The notes under the pieces are model-generated. The model worked only from the letters and a program-made list of their open reading frames with translations, was not told where the DNA came from and made no database searches. A stretch of DNA of 64,000 nt, taken from contig JABLXH010000002.1 of the NCBI GenBank assembly GCA_013178155.1, positions 1 through 64,000 on the forward strand, in the 5' to 3' direction. Position 1 is the stretch's first letter. Every line of letters begins with the position of its first letter. Source of the DNA: Armatimonadota bacterium. GTDB taxonomy: Bacteria > Armatimonadota > Zipacnadia > Zipacnadales > UBA11051. A program made the position numbers and the translations under genes. Positions 35,342 through 44,270 of the stretch are shown in pieces.

Positions 35342-35968
35342 ATGGCTAGCGCACTGGCGGCCACGATCGTCAGCTATCTCTTCGGCGCCATCCCCATCGG
35401 GCTTCTGGTGGGGCGTGCCCACGGCATTGACGACATCCGCAAGTATGGCAGCGGCAACATTGGCGCCAGCAACGTGCTGCGCCTGCTGGGGGCCAAGCTG
35501 GGGTTGACCGTCTGGCTGCTCGATGCGCTGAAGGGCTACGTGCCGGTGGCGCTAGCCATGCACGTCCTGGGCGTGGAGGGCTGGTGGCTCGCTGCGGTGG
35601 CCGTGGCGGCCATCGCTGGACACTGCTTCTCGCCCTACCTGCGCTTCACCGGTGGCAAGGGTGTCTCAACCAGCCTGGGGGTCATCATCGGACTGGACTG
35701 GCGGGCCGGGCTGATCTGTTTCGGCCTGTGGATCGTGATCGTGGCCCTCACGCGCTACATTTCGCTGGGCTCGATGATCGGTTCCGGAATGGCCGCTCCA
35801 GTGCTTTGGCTGCTGCGCCAGGAGGCGCCGGTGATCCTGGCGGGAGGGCTAATCGGCGCTCTGGTTATCGAGCGCCACCGCTCCAACATCCAGCGCCTGC
35901 TGACCGGTACCGAGCGACGGATCGGGCAGCGAGAGCAGGTGACTCCGCAGCACGGGGAACAGCCGTGA
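35342..35968 (+). CDS. plsY: Glycerol-3-phosphate acyltransferase PlsY
   Basis: Membrane enzyme, 208 residues, using acyl-phosphate to acylate glycerol-3-phosphate, the first committed step of phospholipid synthesis. Conserved cytoplasmic motifs are YGSGNIGASNVLR (residues 36-48), FTGGKGVSTSLG and the C-terminal IERHRSNIQRLLTGTE. The ending TGA overlaps the GTG start of gpsA, which supplies its substrate. Confidence 0.95.
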   Translation: MASALAATIVSYLFGAIPIGLLVGRAHGIDDIRKYGSGNIGASNVLRLLGAKLGLTVWLLDALKGYVPVALAMHVLGVEGWWLAAVAVAAIAGHCFSPYLRFTGGKGVSTSLGVIIGLDWRAGLICFGLWIVIVALTRYISLGSMIGSGMAAPVLWLLRQEAPVILAGGLIGALVIERHRSNIQRLLTGTERRIGQREQVTPQHGEQP

Positions 35969-36978
35969 GGCCGCCCGAACGGCCGGTGGCGGTTCTGGGG
36001 GCAGGTGCCTGGGGCACGACGCTGGCGTGGATGCTGGCGCGGGAGGGAAACGATGTCAGACTCTGGGCGCGGAGGCCCGTTCTGGCCGCGGATCTGGCCC
36101 AGGGGCGTGAGAACCGTGACTATCTGCCCGGCGTCCGTCTGCCCGAGACCATCGCGGTAACCGCGGACCTGGCCGAGGCCCTGCACGCGGCGCCGGTGGC
36201 GATTGTGGCGATCCCCTCCCACGGCCTGCGGCGCATCGCCAGCGATGCGGCCAGCTACATCGAGGAAGAGTGCCTGGTCATCTGCGCCACCAAGGGGCTG
36301 GAGGTGGACACTGGCCGGCGCATGAGCGAGGTGTTGCAGGAGACACTGGGCCATCGCCGTGCGCGACTGGTGGCGCTCTCAGGGCCTAACCTTTCGGGCG
36401 AGATCGCGGCGGGGATGCCAGCGGTGAGCGTGGCCGCCTCCGCGGCCCCTGAAGCTGCGGTGGCCGCGCAGGCGTTGCTGTCAAATAGCCTCTTTCGCGT
36501 CTACACGAATCCTGATATAATCGGCGTGGAGTTTTGTGGGGCGATGAAGAACGTTATCGCCCTGGGGGCCGGTATCAGCGACGGTCTGGGGTATGGCGCC
36601 AACGCGAAGGCGGCGCTGCTGACGCGGGGCATGGCGGAGATCCGACGTCTTGGATTACGGCATGGAGCGCGGGAGGCCACCTTCAGCGGGATCGCTGGTA
36701 TCGGGGACCTTATCGCCACATGCAGCAGTCCCCTGAGCCGCAACTGGACTGTCGGCTACCGTATCGGCCGGGGCGAGTCGCCGGGCGAGGTCAAAGCCAG
36801 CATGCGGCATGTAGCGGAGGGCATCGCCACCGCCGCGGCCGCCCGGGGGCAGGCCCAGGCGACGGGCGTTGAGACCCCCATCACTGACGGGGTCTACCGG
36901 GTTCTTTACGAGGGTTCCGCGCCGGCCGATGAGGTACGGACGCTGATGGCGCGCCGGTGGCGAGCCGAGGAGGACTGA
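35965..36978 (+). CDS. gpsA: Glycerol-3-phosphate dehydrogenase (NAD(P)+)
   Basis: 337 residues, reducing dihydroxyacetone phosphate to sn-glycerol-3-phosphate. Nucleotide motif GAGAWGTTLAW is at the N-terminus, and the catalytic Lys region is FCGAMKNVIALGAGI. The GTG at 35965 overlaps the plsY stop and gives the correct N-terminus; a much longer open frame upstream is the plsY gene in another frame. It works directly with PlsY. Confidence 0.95.
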   Translation: MRPPERPVAVLGAGAWGTTLAWMLAREGNDVRLWARRPVLAADLAQGRENRDYLPGVRLPETIAVTADLAEALHAAPVAIVAIPSHGLRRIASDAASYIEEECLVICATKGLEVDTGRRMSEVLQETLGHRRARLVALSGPNLSGEIAAGMPAVSVAASAAPEAAVAAQALLSNSLFRVYTNPDIIGVEFCGAMKNVIALGAGISDGLGYGANAKAALLTRGMAEIRRLGLRHGAREATFSGIAGIGDLIATCSSPLSRNWTVGYRIGRGESPGEVKASMRHVAEGIATAAAARGQAQATGVETPITDGVYRVLYEGSAPADEVRTLMARRWRAEED

Positions 36979-36980
36979 CC

Positions 36981-37006
36981 CGCGGGAGGGAGGGTCGCGT
37001 CCCGCG
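36981..37006 (+). other. Hairpin after gpsA
   Basis: CGCGGGA pairs with TCCCGCG across a 12-base loop, with no T-run. Possible weak terminator or 3'-end stabiliser for the der-plsY-gpsA mRNA. Confidence 0.4.
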
Positions 37007-37096
37007 AGGAACAATGCAGCGACGCACGTGTAGCCGTTGCCGTGGAGCACACCATCACCAGCCACAGTGGCGTGGACTCGATTGGGAGGGACAATG

Positions 37097-37381
37097 ATGG
37101 CGGCAACAATGGGCAAGGCGGACGTCGTGGACTACGTAGCGGAGAAGGCGGGCCTCAGCAAGAAGGACGCTACGGCCGCAGTCGAGGCGATGGTCAGCTT
37201 CGTGACTTCCTCGTTGAAACGCGGCGGCAAGGTTCAGCTCACGGGCTTTGGCGTGTTTGAGGTACGGAAGCGCCAGGCACGCAAGGGCAAGAACCTCAGG
37301 ACGGGTGAGACGATCAACATACCCGCCAGCAAGGTCCCGGCGTTCAAGGCCGGCAAGGCCCTGAAGGACGCCGTCAAGTAG
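37097..37381 (+). CDS. hup: HU-family DNA-binding protein
   Basis: 94 residues. DNA-bending histone-like protein with the HU core [21 protein letters not shown] and NPxTGE-like [13 protein letters not shown], ending [11 protein letters not shown]. Two adjacent ATG codons are at 37094 and 37097; GGGAGGG lies 6 bases before the second. A third at 37109 would give MGKADV, also a common HU start. Followed by a hairpin and tRNA-Pro. Confidence 0.93.
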   Translation: MAATMGKADVVDYVAEKAGLSKKDATAAVEAMVSFVTSSLKRGGKVQLTGFGVFEVRKRQARKGKNLRTGETINIPASKVPAFKAGKALKDAVK

Positions 37382-37433
37382 CGCAGCGCTGTCTGCCGGA
37401 GGGAGTCTGGAGACTTCACGGGGCAGCGGCGAT

Positions 37434-37455
37434 CGGGCGCCGGGAAGTGCGCCCG
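37434..37455 (+). other. Hairpin after HU gene
   Basis: CGGGCGC pairs with GCGCCCG across an 8-base loop, 53 bases after the HU stop and 11 before tRNA-Pro. No T-run; could be a terminator for HU or a tRNA precursor structure. Confidence 0.4.
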
Positions 37456-37466
37456 GCAGGAACAGT

Positions 37467-37544
37467 CGGGGCGTGGCGCAGTTTGGTTAGCGCGTTGGAC
37501 TGGGGGTCCAAAGGTCGCCGGTTCGAGTCCGGCCGCCCCGACCA
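37467..37544 (+). tRNA. tRNA-Pro (anticodon GGG)
   Basis: Acceptor CGGGGCG/CGCCCCG, anticodon stem TTGGA/TCCAA with loop CTGGGGG (GGG), T-loop TTCGAGT, encoded CCA. It is located 85 bases after HU. Confidence 0.96.
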
Positions 37545-37613
37545 TCTTATCCCCCCAACGATGGGGCAGTGGCTGACAGCCCCCCCAGGGAGCGTCTACG
37601 GTCCGTGTCATCG

Positions 37614-37639
37614 AGCCCAGGTGGGTTTCCCCCTGGGCT
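37614..37639 (+). terminator. Possible terminator after tRNA-Pro
   Basis: AGCCCAGG pairs with CCTGGGCT across a 10-base loop, followed by TGTGTCGTTT. Weak T-run, so only moderate support. Confidence 0.45.
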
Positions 37640-37697
37640 TGTGTCGTTTGCGGCCACGGGTCTCCGCGCTGCCCAACGATGCCAGGAGTGCTTGATC

Positions 37698-38957
37698 ATG
37701 AACCCTGCCGAGTCCGCTGAGCTGTTCGATGTCACCTTTACCCGGTACAACGCCCACGTCAACCCCGGTATGGCGACGGTCGTTAAGTTCATCGGATATG
37801 AAGCCGTGGAGTGGACGGCCGAGGGCTGCTATGTCTACGGGCCGGCGGGGGAGAGGTATCTGGACTGCCTGGGCGGGCCTGGCGTTTTCACCTTCGGCCA
37901 TCGCCATCCCCAAATCGTGGCTGCCGTCCGGGCTCAACTGGACAGGATGCCGCTGTCAAGCCATCTGCTGCTGGACCCGGTCATGGCCGAGGCCTCTGAG
38001 CGTCTGGCGGGCCTGTGTCCCGGCGATCTGGCCTTCTGCTTCTGGTGTAACTCTGGCGCCGAGGCCATCGAGGGCGCGCTCAAAGTGGCCCGGATGTACA
38101 CCGGTCGCCCTGGGTTTGTCTGCGCCGAGAACGCCTTTCACGGGAAGACCTTCGGAGCCCTGAGTGCCTCGGGCCGCGAGGTCTATAAGGCGCCCTTCCG
38201 TCCGCTGCTGGAAGGGTTCACCCATGTTCCTTTTGGCGACGCGGAGGCCCTGCGGGCGGCAGTCACCGAGCAGACCGCGGCAGTCTTGCTGGAGCCGATC
38301 CAGTGTGAGGCAGGGATTATCATCCCGCCGGCCGACTACCTGCGGGCAGCGCGGGAGATCTGTGACCACGCCGGCGCCTTGCTCATTCTGGACGAGATCC
38401 AGACTGGCTTTGGGCGCACAGGCACCACTTGGGCCTGCGATGCCGAAGGGGTATGCCCGGACATCATGACCCTGGGTAAGGCGCTGGGTGGCGGGGTGAT
38501 GCCCGTTGGGGCCTTTGTGGCCCGACCGGCCGTCTGGGACGTCTTCCGTGAAAACCCCTACATCCACACCACTACCTTCGGCGGCAATCCTTTGGCCTGC
38601 TCTGCGGCCCTCGCGGCCATGGAGGTGCTGCAGGCGGAGAACATTGCCCAGCGTTGCGCGTCGCTGGGTCAGGAGCTGCTGGCAGGTGTGGAGCTGCTGG
38701 CTGCGGAATCTCCAGACCTCATCCGAGCGGTGCGTGGTCGGGGTCTGTTGGTGGGCCTGGAGTTCGCCGATGCCGACGTGGGCAACCTGGTCATCGCGGG
38801 GTTGGCCCAGCATCGGATCCTGGCTGCATTCACCCTCAACCGTCCCGAAGTGGTGCGCCTCGAGCCGCCCGCGCTGATCACGACCGCGGAGATCAACAGC
38901 GTCATCGAGGCCTTGCGTGAATCGCTGCAGATGTCAAAGGACCTGCTGCAGCTCTGA
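37698..38957 (+). CDS. Class III PLP aminotransferase (ornithine/putrescine type)
   Basis: 419 residues. PLP Lys lies near residue 261 in [16 protein letters not shown], preceded by [35 protein letters not shown] is the phosphate-binding block. Closest in style to putrescine or acetylornithine aminotransferases (YgjG group), but no arginine genes are adjacent. ATG at 37698; a second candidate further upstream overlaps the hairpin and lacks homology. Confidence 0.88.
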   Translation: MNPAESAELFDVTFTRYNAHVNPGMATVVKFIGYEAVEWTAEGCYVYGPAGERYLDCLGGPGVFTFGHRHPQIVAAVRAQLDRMPLSSHLLLDPVMAEASERLAGLCPGDLAFCFWCNSGAEAIEGALKVARMYTGRPGFVCAENAFHGKTFGALSASGREVYKAPFRPLLEGFTHVPFGDAEALRAAVTEQTAAVLLEPIQCEAGIIIPPADYLRAAREICDHAGALLILDEIQTGFGRTGTTWACDAEGVCPDIMTLGKALGGGVMPVGAFVARPAVWDVFRENPYIHTTTFGGNPLACSAALAAMEVLQAENIAQRCASLGQELLAGVELLAAESPDLIRAVRGRGLLVGLEFADADVGNLVIAGLAQHRILAAFTLNRPEVVRLEPPALITTAEINSVIEALRESLQMSKDLLQL

Positions 38958-38980
38958 GTGTGGGGGCGTAGGGAAGAAGC

Positions 38981-40048
38981 ATGAGCCGACCCTGGGGGCT
39001 GGTATTGGCGGGCGTGCTGGCAGCGGCGACGCTGCTGACAGCAGCCGGCTGCCGACGCCAGGCGCCGCAGGCGGCGGACGAGCAACGACCCGTGACGCTG
39101 CCTAACCGCACCGTGCGTGTGCTCTGCTACCACAACCTCCGCGACAGGGCGGCTAACCTGTATGAGACCTCGGTCGCTGACTTCCGGTCCCAGTTACGGA
39201 TCCTCCGCGAAGGCGGCTTTCGGGCCATCACCATTCGGGAGCTCGCTGACTACCTGAGCAACGTGCAGGACATACCCGAGAAATCCGTAGCCATCACCTT
39301 CGACGATGGCTACAAGAGTGCGCTGACAGTCGCCAAACCTATCCTGGATGAGTTTGGGTTCCGGGCCACCCTTTTCCTGATCACCGACACGGTGGGGGGC
39401 AAGAGGAACCTGACCTGGGAAGATGTGAAGCAGTTGGCGGCTGCCGGGTGGGATGTCGGCTCGCACACGGTGACCCACAGCAACCTCACCAGACGCAGCC
39501 GCGGGGAGAGCTCCGGGCAGCACCAGGAGCGCATCGTCCGCGAGATCAGTGCTTCGTATGCGCGGATTGAGAAAGAACTCGGGGTGCCGCCAGTGGCGCT
39601 GGCCTACCCGTTTGGCAACTATGACGCGGCCTGCATGCAGGCGTGTCGGGACGCCGGCTACCGAGTGGCCCTGAGCATCGCGCCTGGTGCAGTGGACCAG
39701 CAGAGTGATCCCTGGCGGCTGCCGCGGAAGATGGTGGTGAACGGCACCTCGGTTCGTTCCTTCGAGCGCGCGCTGGCGGTGGAGCCGCTGCACCTGGCCG
39801 ATATGGACCCGCCGGTCGGTCAGCACGTCAAGGGCAGTGTGTACCTGCTGAGCGCCCGCCTCGCTGATGCCGATGCGTCAGGGGCTTTGGGTGTTGATGC
39901 AGGGCGGAAGGCGCGCCTGCAGTTGGACACGGCGACGAACCTGTTGACCGTATCCGCTACCCTCAACAAGGGAGCTAACCTGGTCCGGGTGTTCTCGTCG
40001 AGCACTCCGCGCCGCGAGGCGGGGTGGATTGTTGTCTCGGACCCCTGA
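38981..40048 (+). CDS. Polysaccharide deacetylase-family lipoprotein
   Basis: 355 residues, carbohydrate esterase 4 type. Signal peptide with lipobox TAAGC, lipid Cys at residue 24. The NodB domain has ITFDDGYKSA (about residues 105-114, metal Asp pair), SHTVTHSNLT (metal His pair) and LAYPFGNYD. The last 80 residues are a small sandwich. It acts outside the membrane on N-acetylated glycans, such as peptidoglycan or exopolysaccharide. Precedes a GH-like membrane protein in the same direction. Confidence 0.9.
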   Translation: MSRPWGLVLAGVLAAATLLTAAGCRRQAPQAADEQRPVTLPNRTVRVLCYHNLRDRAANLYETSVADFRSQLRILREGGFRAITIRELADYLSNVQDIPEKSVAITFDDGYKSALTVAKPILDEFGFRATLFLITDTVGGKRNLTWEDVKQLAAAGWDVGSHTVTHSNLTRRSRGESSGQHQERIVREISASYARIEKELGVPPVALAYPFGNYDAACMQACRDAGYRVALSIAPGAVDQQSDPWRLPRKMVVNGTSVRSFERALAVEPLHLADMDPPVGQHVKGSVYLLSARLADADASGALGVDAGRKARLQLDTATNLLTVSATLNKGANLVRVFSSSTPRREAGWIVVSDP

Positions 40049-40065
40049 AGGTAACCGACTCGCCG

Positions 40066-42198
40066 ATGGCCTACGAACCCGCCCCGCTAATCACCAGCGA
40101 GTCCCCCCGCCGCAGACGTTCGCGACGCCGGCGGCAGCAGCAGTCCACGTGCTGCTGTCTCCTGGTCGTGCTAGCCTCCATGGTTCTGGCAATCGTGGCG
40201 TGGCGGGGGCGCATCGGGAATCTCTTCCGGGGCCGTGGCACGCCGGCCCCAGCCGCGAAGACGGCCTTCCCTCTGGAGCTCAACACGCCCCGGGAAGCAT
40301 ACCTGCGTTACGAGCTGGTATCCCTGCAAGCGACCCTCAGAGACGCAAGCGGGCAACCGATCGCCACTGCGACGCCGCCCGAGGTGACGGTGACCCGCGG
40401 TGGTGAGGTGGTGACCACGGTGGGTGGCGTGGAGCGTGTTACGCTGCGTTACGATCGCAACAGCCAGACGTATGTGGCGCTGTGGCCCGTGCCCTGGAAC
40501 GCCGAGCCCGGCCAGTACGTGGCCGAGGCGCGGGTGAGCATCTCCGACCCGCAGGCCTGGCTCTGGGAGACTCCAGAACAGCGGCGGGAGCGGGAGCGCG
40601 AGGAGCGGCGACGACGTCAGAAACCCAAGCCGCTGGAGATCAAGGGGGAGAGCTACTGCGTGGCTCGGGCCCGGTTCGAGGTCCAGGGGCGCGCACGGGC
40701 CGACATCCCCAAGGGCACCTGTATCGCCACGTGGGAGCCGGACTTCCGTGCGGCCCAGATCCCTCGCCCGACTGGCGGCCGGGGCGACTGGAAGGCAATC
40801 CTGGACTGGTGTCAGTACATGGGAGCCGACACGTTCTGGTTCCGCGGAGCGGTCACCGAGGTCTACCAGGGCGAGCTTACCGACGAGACGCCCTTCAACC
40901 CCGCGAACCTGCGCGCCATTCCCGAGATGGCTGCAGAGGCGCACCGCCGGGGGCTCAAGTTCGGGGCCTGGGCAGCCGCCTATTCTACATACCCGCGTGG
41001 CAGCAACGCCCGCAAGCCGGACTATCAGTGGGCCAAGGACATTTCGCGCAGCACGGGCGCCATCCGTGACCTGGACTTCATCTCACTGCTGGAGCCCAAA
41101 CGCGTGGACCATCTGGTGGCCTTCGCAGCACAGATGCAGACGGACCCCAACGTGGACTATGTGGGTCTGGACTACATGCGCAGCGACCGTGGCGGGTACG
41201 AGATGGTAGACCGCTTCACTTCAGAGATGCCAGTACGGTTGCCTGCGGGCTTCTCGGGGTGGAGCCAGGCACGCCGCTGGGCCTACGTCGCCGGCAAGAT
41301 CGAGAAGGAATGGCAGACGGACCCGAAGTTCTACGATGCATGGAACTGGTGGCGCGCCCACCTCGGCGCCGGTATCGTCCGCTCGATCATCGAAAGGGCC
41401 GAACTCAAGAAACCGCTGTGGATTTTCGTCCTGAGCTGGTGGCACGGCAAGCAACATGGTCAGGACCCGATCATGTTCACCGACGCCGGGGTCGCGCTCC
41501 TCTGCCCGATGCTCTACCAGGTCCCCAATCGCGCCCATTTCGACCAGATGGTGAAGGACTGGGGCGCTTATGTGCGCGAGGGGCAGGTCAACCTGGCGCC
41601 GGGCGACCAGGTGGATTTCTACTGGCACCAGAACACGCTGCGGCCAGCGGCCCCCGAGGAGCTCTACGACCGCATCATGACTGCCCATCGCGGGTACCTG
41701 GCCAACGACCTGACTGTCGGCGCTTTCTGGCATGACGTCAGCCGGGCCGCATTGGGAAGCAACAAGGGGCCGTATCCGGGCACCGAGTGGGCCCTGGCCG
41801 GCGGCGCTGCCTTCACTGCCATCCGGAACAACTGGAGGGTTCATCCGCTAATCGCGACCCTCAAGACGCCTGGCGGTGCTCCTCTGGGCGGCGCTTTCCA
41901 GGCCGAGATCACGTTGCAAAACATCGTGCGGGTGCCCGTCAAACGCATTCAGGTGAAGCTGGCAAGCACCGAAGGGGTCACCGCGGTGAGTGGCCTGCCG
42001 CAGACCATCCCGAGCCTGGGGGGCGGCCAGACGCTCACGGTTCCGGTGTCGCTGCGATTGGGGGGACCTGACGGCTCGCGAGCCAACCGCTTCATGGTCG
42101 CGTGCTTTGTGACCTGGCCCGATGGCGACTACGGCGACGCGGTGCGCCGCGACCTGCCCCGCCAGCAGATCGTGATGCGATACGTCCAGGGCCGGTAA
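40066..42198 (+). CDS. Membrane-anchored glycoside-hydrolase-like TIM-barrel protein
   Basis: 710 residues. The N-terminus is Arg-rich (cytoplasmic), then one hydrophobic helix at about 28-46, so the bulk is outside. A beta-sandwich (about 75-180) and an Arg/Glu-rich linker precede a barrel of about 350 residues with TCIATWEPDF, LKFGAWAAAYS, VDYVGLDYMRSD and WIFVLSWWHG. The C-terminal 110 residues resemble a NEW3/CARDB sandwich. The barrel is like the COG1649 or GHL10 putative glycosidases. Starts 17 bases after the deacetylase; likely one unit for extracellular glycan processing. Confidence 0.75.
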   Translation: MAYEPAPLITSESPRRRRSRRRRQQQSTCCCLLVVLASMVLAIVAWRGRIGNLFRGRGTPAPAAKTAFPLELNTPREAYLRYELVSLQATLRDASGQPIATATPPEVTVTRGGEVVTTVGGVERVTLRYDRNSQTYVALWPVPWNAEPGQYVAEARVSISDPQAWLWETPEQRREREREERRRRQKPKPLEIKGESYCVARARFEVQGRARADIPKGTCIATWEPDFRAAQIPRPTGGRGDWKAILDWCQYMGADTFWFRGAVTEVYQGELTDETPFNPANLRAIPEMAAEAHRRGLKFGAWAAAYSTYPRGSNARKPDYQWAKDISRSTGAIRDLDFISLLEPKRVDHLVAFAAQMQTDPNVDYVGLDYMRSDRGGYEMVDRFTSEMPVRLPAGFSGWSQARRWAYVAGKIEKEWQTDPKFYDAWNWWRAHLGAGIVRSIIERAELKKPLWIFVLSWWHGKQHGQDPIMFTDAGVALLCPMLYQVPNRAHFDQMVKDWGAYVREGQVNLAPGDQVDFYWHQNTLRPAAPEELYDRIMTAHRGYLANDLTVGAFWHDVSRAALGSNKGPYPGTEWALAGGAAFTAIRNNWRVHPLIATLKTPGGAPLGGAFQAEITLQNIVRVPVKRIQVKLASTEGVTAVSGLPQTIPSLGGGQTLTVPVSLRLGGPDGSRANRFMVACFVTWPDGDYGDAVRRDLPRQQIVMRYVQGR

Positions 42199-42244
42199 GC
42201 CGAGCCGGCGCGTCGGCCCTAGGTGAGCGGAAAGGGATCAGCCA

Positions 42245-43057
42245 ATGCGCGTTTCCATTCTCTCCGACGAGGTCTCCGTTGACCCAGTCGCCGCCTGTGA
42301 GCTGGCCAGCGAGTGGGGACTGAAGCATCTGGAACTGCGGCTCTGGATGAACACACGCGCGCCCGTGGGCATGTCGGATGCCGACATGCAGCGCGTGCGG
42401 CAGGTGGCCGCGGACTTTGGCCTGGACTTCCCATCTATCTCGCCGGGCCTGTTTAAGCTGCGCGTGGACAGCCCGCAGTACGTGGAGCACTGCGGGCCCT
42501 TCCGCGAGCGCTGCTTCGACCTGGCTGAGACCCTGGGCGCTTCGCTGGTCGTGCTCTTCCCACCGCTTTGCGACAGCTTCGATGAGTGGGACAGCTATCC
42601 GGAGCACGTCGTGGCGGACTTGCGCGCCTGCGCTGAGGCCGCCGCTGCTCGCGGGTTGACCCTGGCCCTGGAGAACGAGCCTGCCTGTTACGGTGGCAGG
42701 GGTCAAAGCCTTGCGCGCCTGCTGGGCGCCATAGACCATCCCGCCATGCGGGCCAACTGGGACCCGGGCAATCACACCAACGCCACCCACGAGGACTTCC
42801 GGCACGGCTATGCAGCCGTCAGACCCTACCATGTGCATACCCACGTCAAGGACTACCGCGTGGGCGGCGGGGGCAGCGCGGTTCCGCCGGGAGAGGGTGA
42901 CGTGGACTGGCTGGGCCAGCTTCAGGCCCTGAAGTCCGACCACTACGCTGGCCTGCTGGTGCTGGAGACGCATTTCGTACCCAAGATCGCCGGTAGCCGG
43001 CACTGTTTCCAGCGGCTGCGGGAGTTGCTGGCTGCGATCGGCGAGGAGGTTGAGTGA
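42245..43057 (+). CDS. Sugar phosphate isomerase/epimerase-like TIM-barrel protein
   Basis: 270 residues of the xylose-isomerase-like (AP endonuclease 2) fold. Putative metal ligands are at LALENEP (Glu), NWDPGN (Asp), HTHVKD (His) and VLETHF (Glu). Members epimerise ketoses or inosose derivatives. It starts 46 bases after the membrane protein, and a methyltransferase gene follows directly. Confidence 0.85.
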   Translation: MRVSILSDEVSVDPVAACELASEWGLKHLELRLWMNTRAPVGMSDADMQRVRQVAADFGLDFPSISPGLFKLRVDSPQYVEHCGPFRERCFDLAETLGASLVVLFPPLCDSFDEWDSYPEHVVADLRACAEAAAARGLTLALENEPACYGGRGQSLARLLGAIDHPAMRANWDPGNHTNATHEDFRHGYAAVRPYHVHTHVKDYRVGGGGSAVPPGEGDVDWLGQLQALKSDHYAGLLVLETHFVPKIAGSRHCFQRLRELLAAIGEEVE

Positions 43058-43060
43058 CAC

Positions 43061-43837
43061 TTGCTGTTGCGCCGCCAGTCGCAGTTCACCACTCCGGGGC
43101 GGGGGGAGTTCGAGGGGGTCGCCGACTTCTATGACCACCTCATGCGCGGTGTCCCCTACGATGAATGGGTGGACTACGTGGAGGCCCTCCTGCACCGGTG
43201 GGAGGCCCGGCCGGAAGACGTGCTGGACCTGGCCTGCGGGACCGGTCAGGTGGGAGCGGAAATGGCCCGCCGCGGCTATCACGTATGGGGAGCGGACCTG
43301 TCCGAACCCATGGTGCGGCACTGCTGTCGTCGCGATCCACCCGTGCCGGCCATCGTCTCCGATGCCCGTGCCCTGGGCCTGCGCTCGCAGGCCTTTGACC
43401 TGGTGGTCAGCCTCTATGACAGCCTGAACTACATCCTCGACTTGCAGGGTTTCCAGGCGGCGATGCAGGAGGCCTACCGTGTTCTGCGCCCCAAGGGCCT
43501 GTTGATCTTTGACCTCAACACGATCCGAGCTCTCTCCACCGAGATGTTCTCACAAAGCAGCCTGGCGGGCCCAGACCCTCTGCAGTACAACTGGAAAGCG
43601 CAGTGGAAGGCCCGCGAACGGATCTGCCGCGTGGACATGTGGTTTGCCTATCGCCACCCTGACGGACACTTCGAGGAGTTCGAGGAGACGCACTACCAGA
43701 GAGCCTACACCGGCGGCGAGGTTACAGGGGCGCTGCGCAAGGCCGGGTTCCGTTCGTTCAAGTCCTACCATGCTTACCGTTTCACCCCGGTTACCCCCTG
43801 GAGTGACCGGGCTTACTATGTGGCGCGCAAGGAGTGA
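43061..43837 (+). CDS. SAM-dependent class I methyltransferase
   Basis: 258 residues with SAM motif VLDLACGTGQVGAEMARRGYHV near residue 53, then GADLSEPM and the post-motif AYRVLRPKGLLIFDLNT. The TTG start at 43061 is uncertain: the ribosome site GAGGAGG is 11 bases upstream, and a TTG two codons on is possible. The last bases overlap the lipoprotein ATG (TGATG). Confidence 0.83.
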   Translation: MLLRRQSQFTTPGRGEFEGVADFYDHLMRGVPYDEWVDYVEALLHRWEARPEDVLDLACGTGQVGAEMARRGYHVWGADLSEPMVRHCCRRDPPVPAIVSDARALGLRSQAFDLVVSLYDSLNYILDLQGFQAAMQEAYRVLRPKGLLIFDLNTIRALSTEMFSQSSLAGPDPLQYNWKAQWKARERICRVDMWFAYRHPDGHFEEFEETHYQRAYTGGEVTGALRKAGFRSFKSYHAYRFTPVTPWSDRAYYVARKE

Positions 43838-44250
43838 TGGCGTTGCGCGGGATTATCGTGTCGGCTGTACTGGCAAGTCTGATGCTCATCGGGGCCGGCT
43901 GCGGGAAGCCTACGGCAGAGGGGGTTGCCAAGGAGTTCGTCAGCCTGATGCAGGCGGGCAAGTTCGCCGAGGCCGCTGAGCTGTGGGACCTGCAGGCCGA
44001 GGGGCGAGCGCAGAACCCCGACTGGGATACCTTCGGCGAGAGCCAGCGCAAGCTCATCATACAGAAGGACCTGGCTCCGAAAAAGGCCGCGCTGCTGCAG
44101 CAATGGGCCACCGCTATGCCGGCCGGCACGAAGGTCGCTTCCGTCACGGAGTCCGGCACGACCGCCCAGGCGGCTCTCGAGGGCGGGCAGCTACGGGCGC
44201 TGCAGTTGGTCAAGGTCGGCGAGAGCTGGAAGATTGCCGGAATGCAGTAG
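43837..44250 (+). CDS. Small lipoprotein with NTF2/DUF4878-like domain
   Basis: 137 residues. Lipobox LIGAGC gives a membrane-anchored exported protein. The rest fits the DUF4878-like pattern: AEGVAKEFVSLMQAGKFAEAAELWD, then a beta-rich second half ending GESWKIAGMQ. Function unknown. It overlaps the methyltransferase stop. Confidence 0.78.
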   Translation: MALRGIIVSAVLASLMLIGAGCGKPTAEGVAKEFVSLMQAGKFAEAAELWDLQAEGRAQNPDWDTFGESQRKLIIQKDLAPKKAALLQQWATAMPAGTKVASVTESGTTAQAALEGGQLRALQLVKVGESWKIAGMQ

Positions 44251-44270
44251 GTAACCGGAGGGCCCCGCGC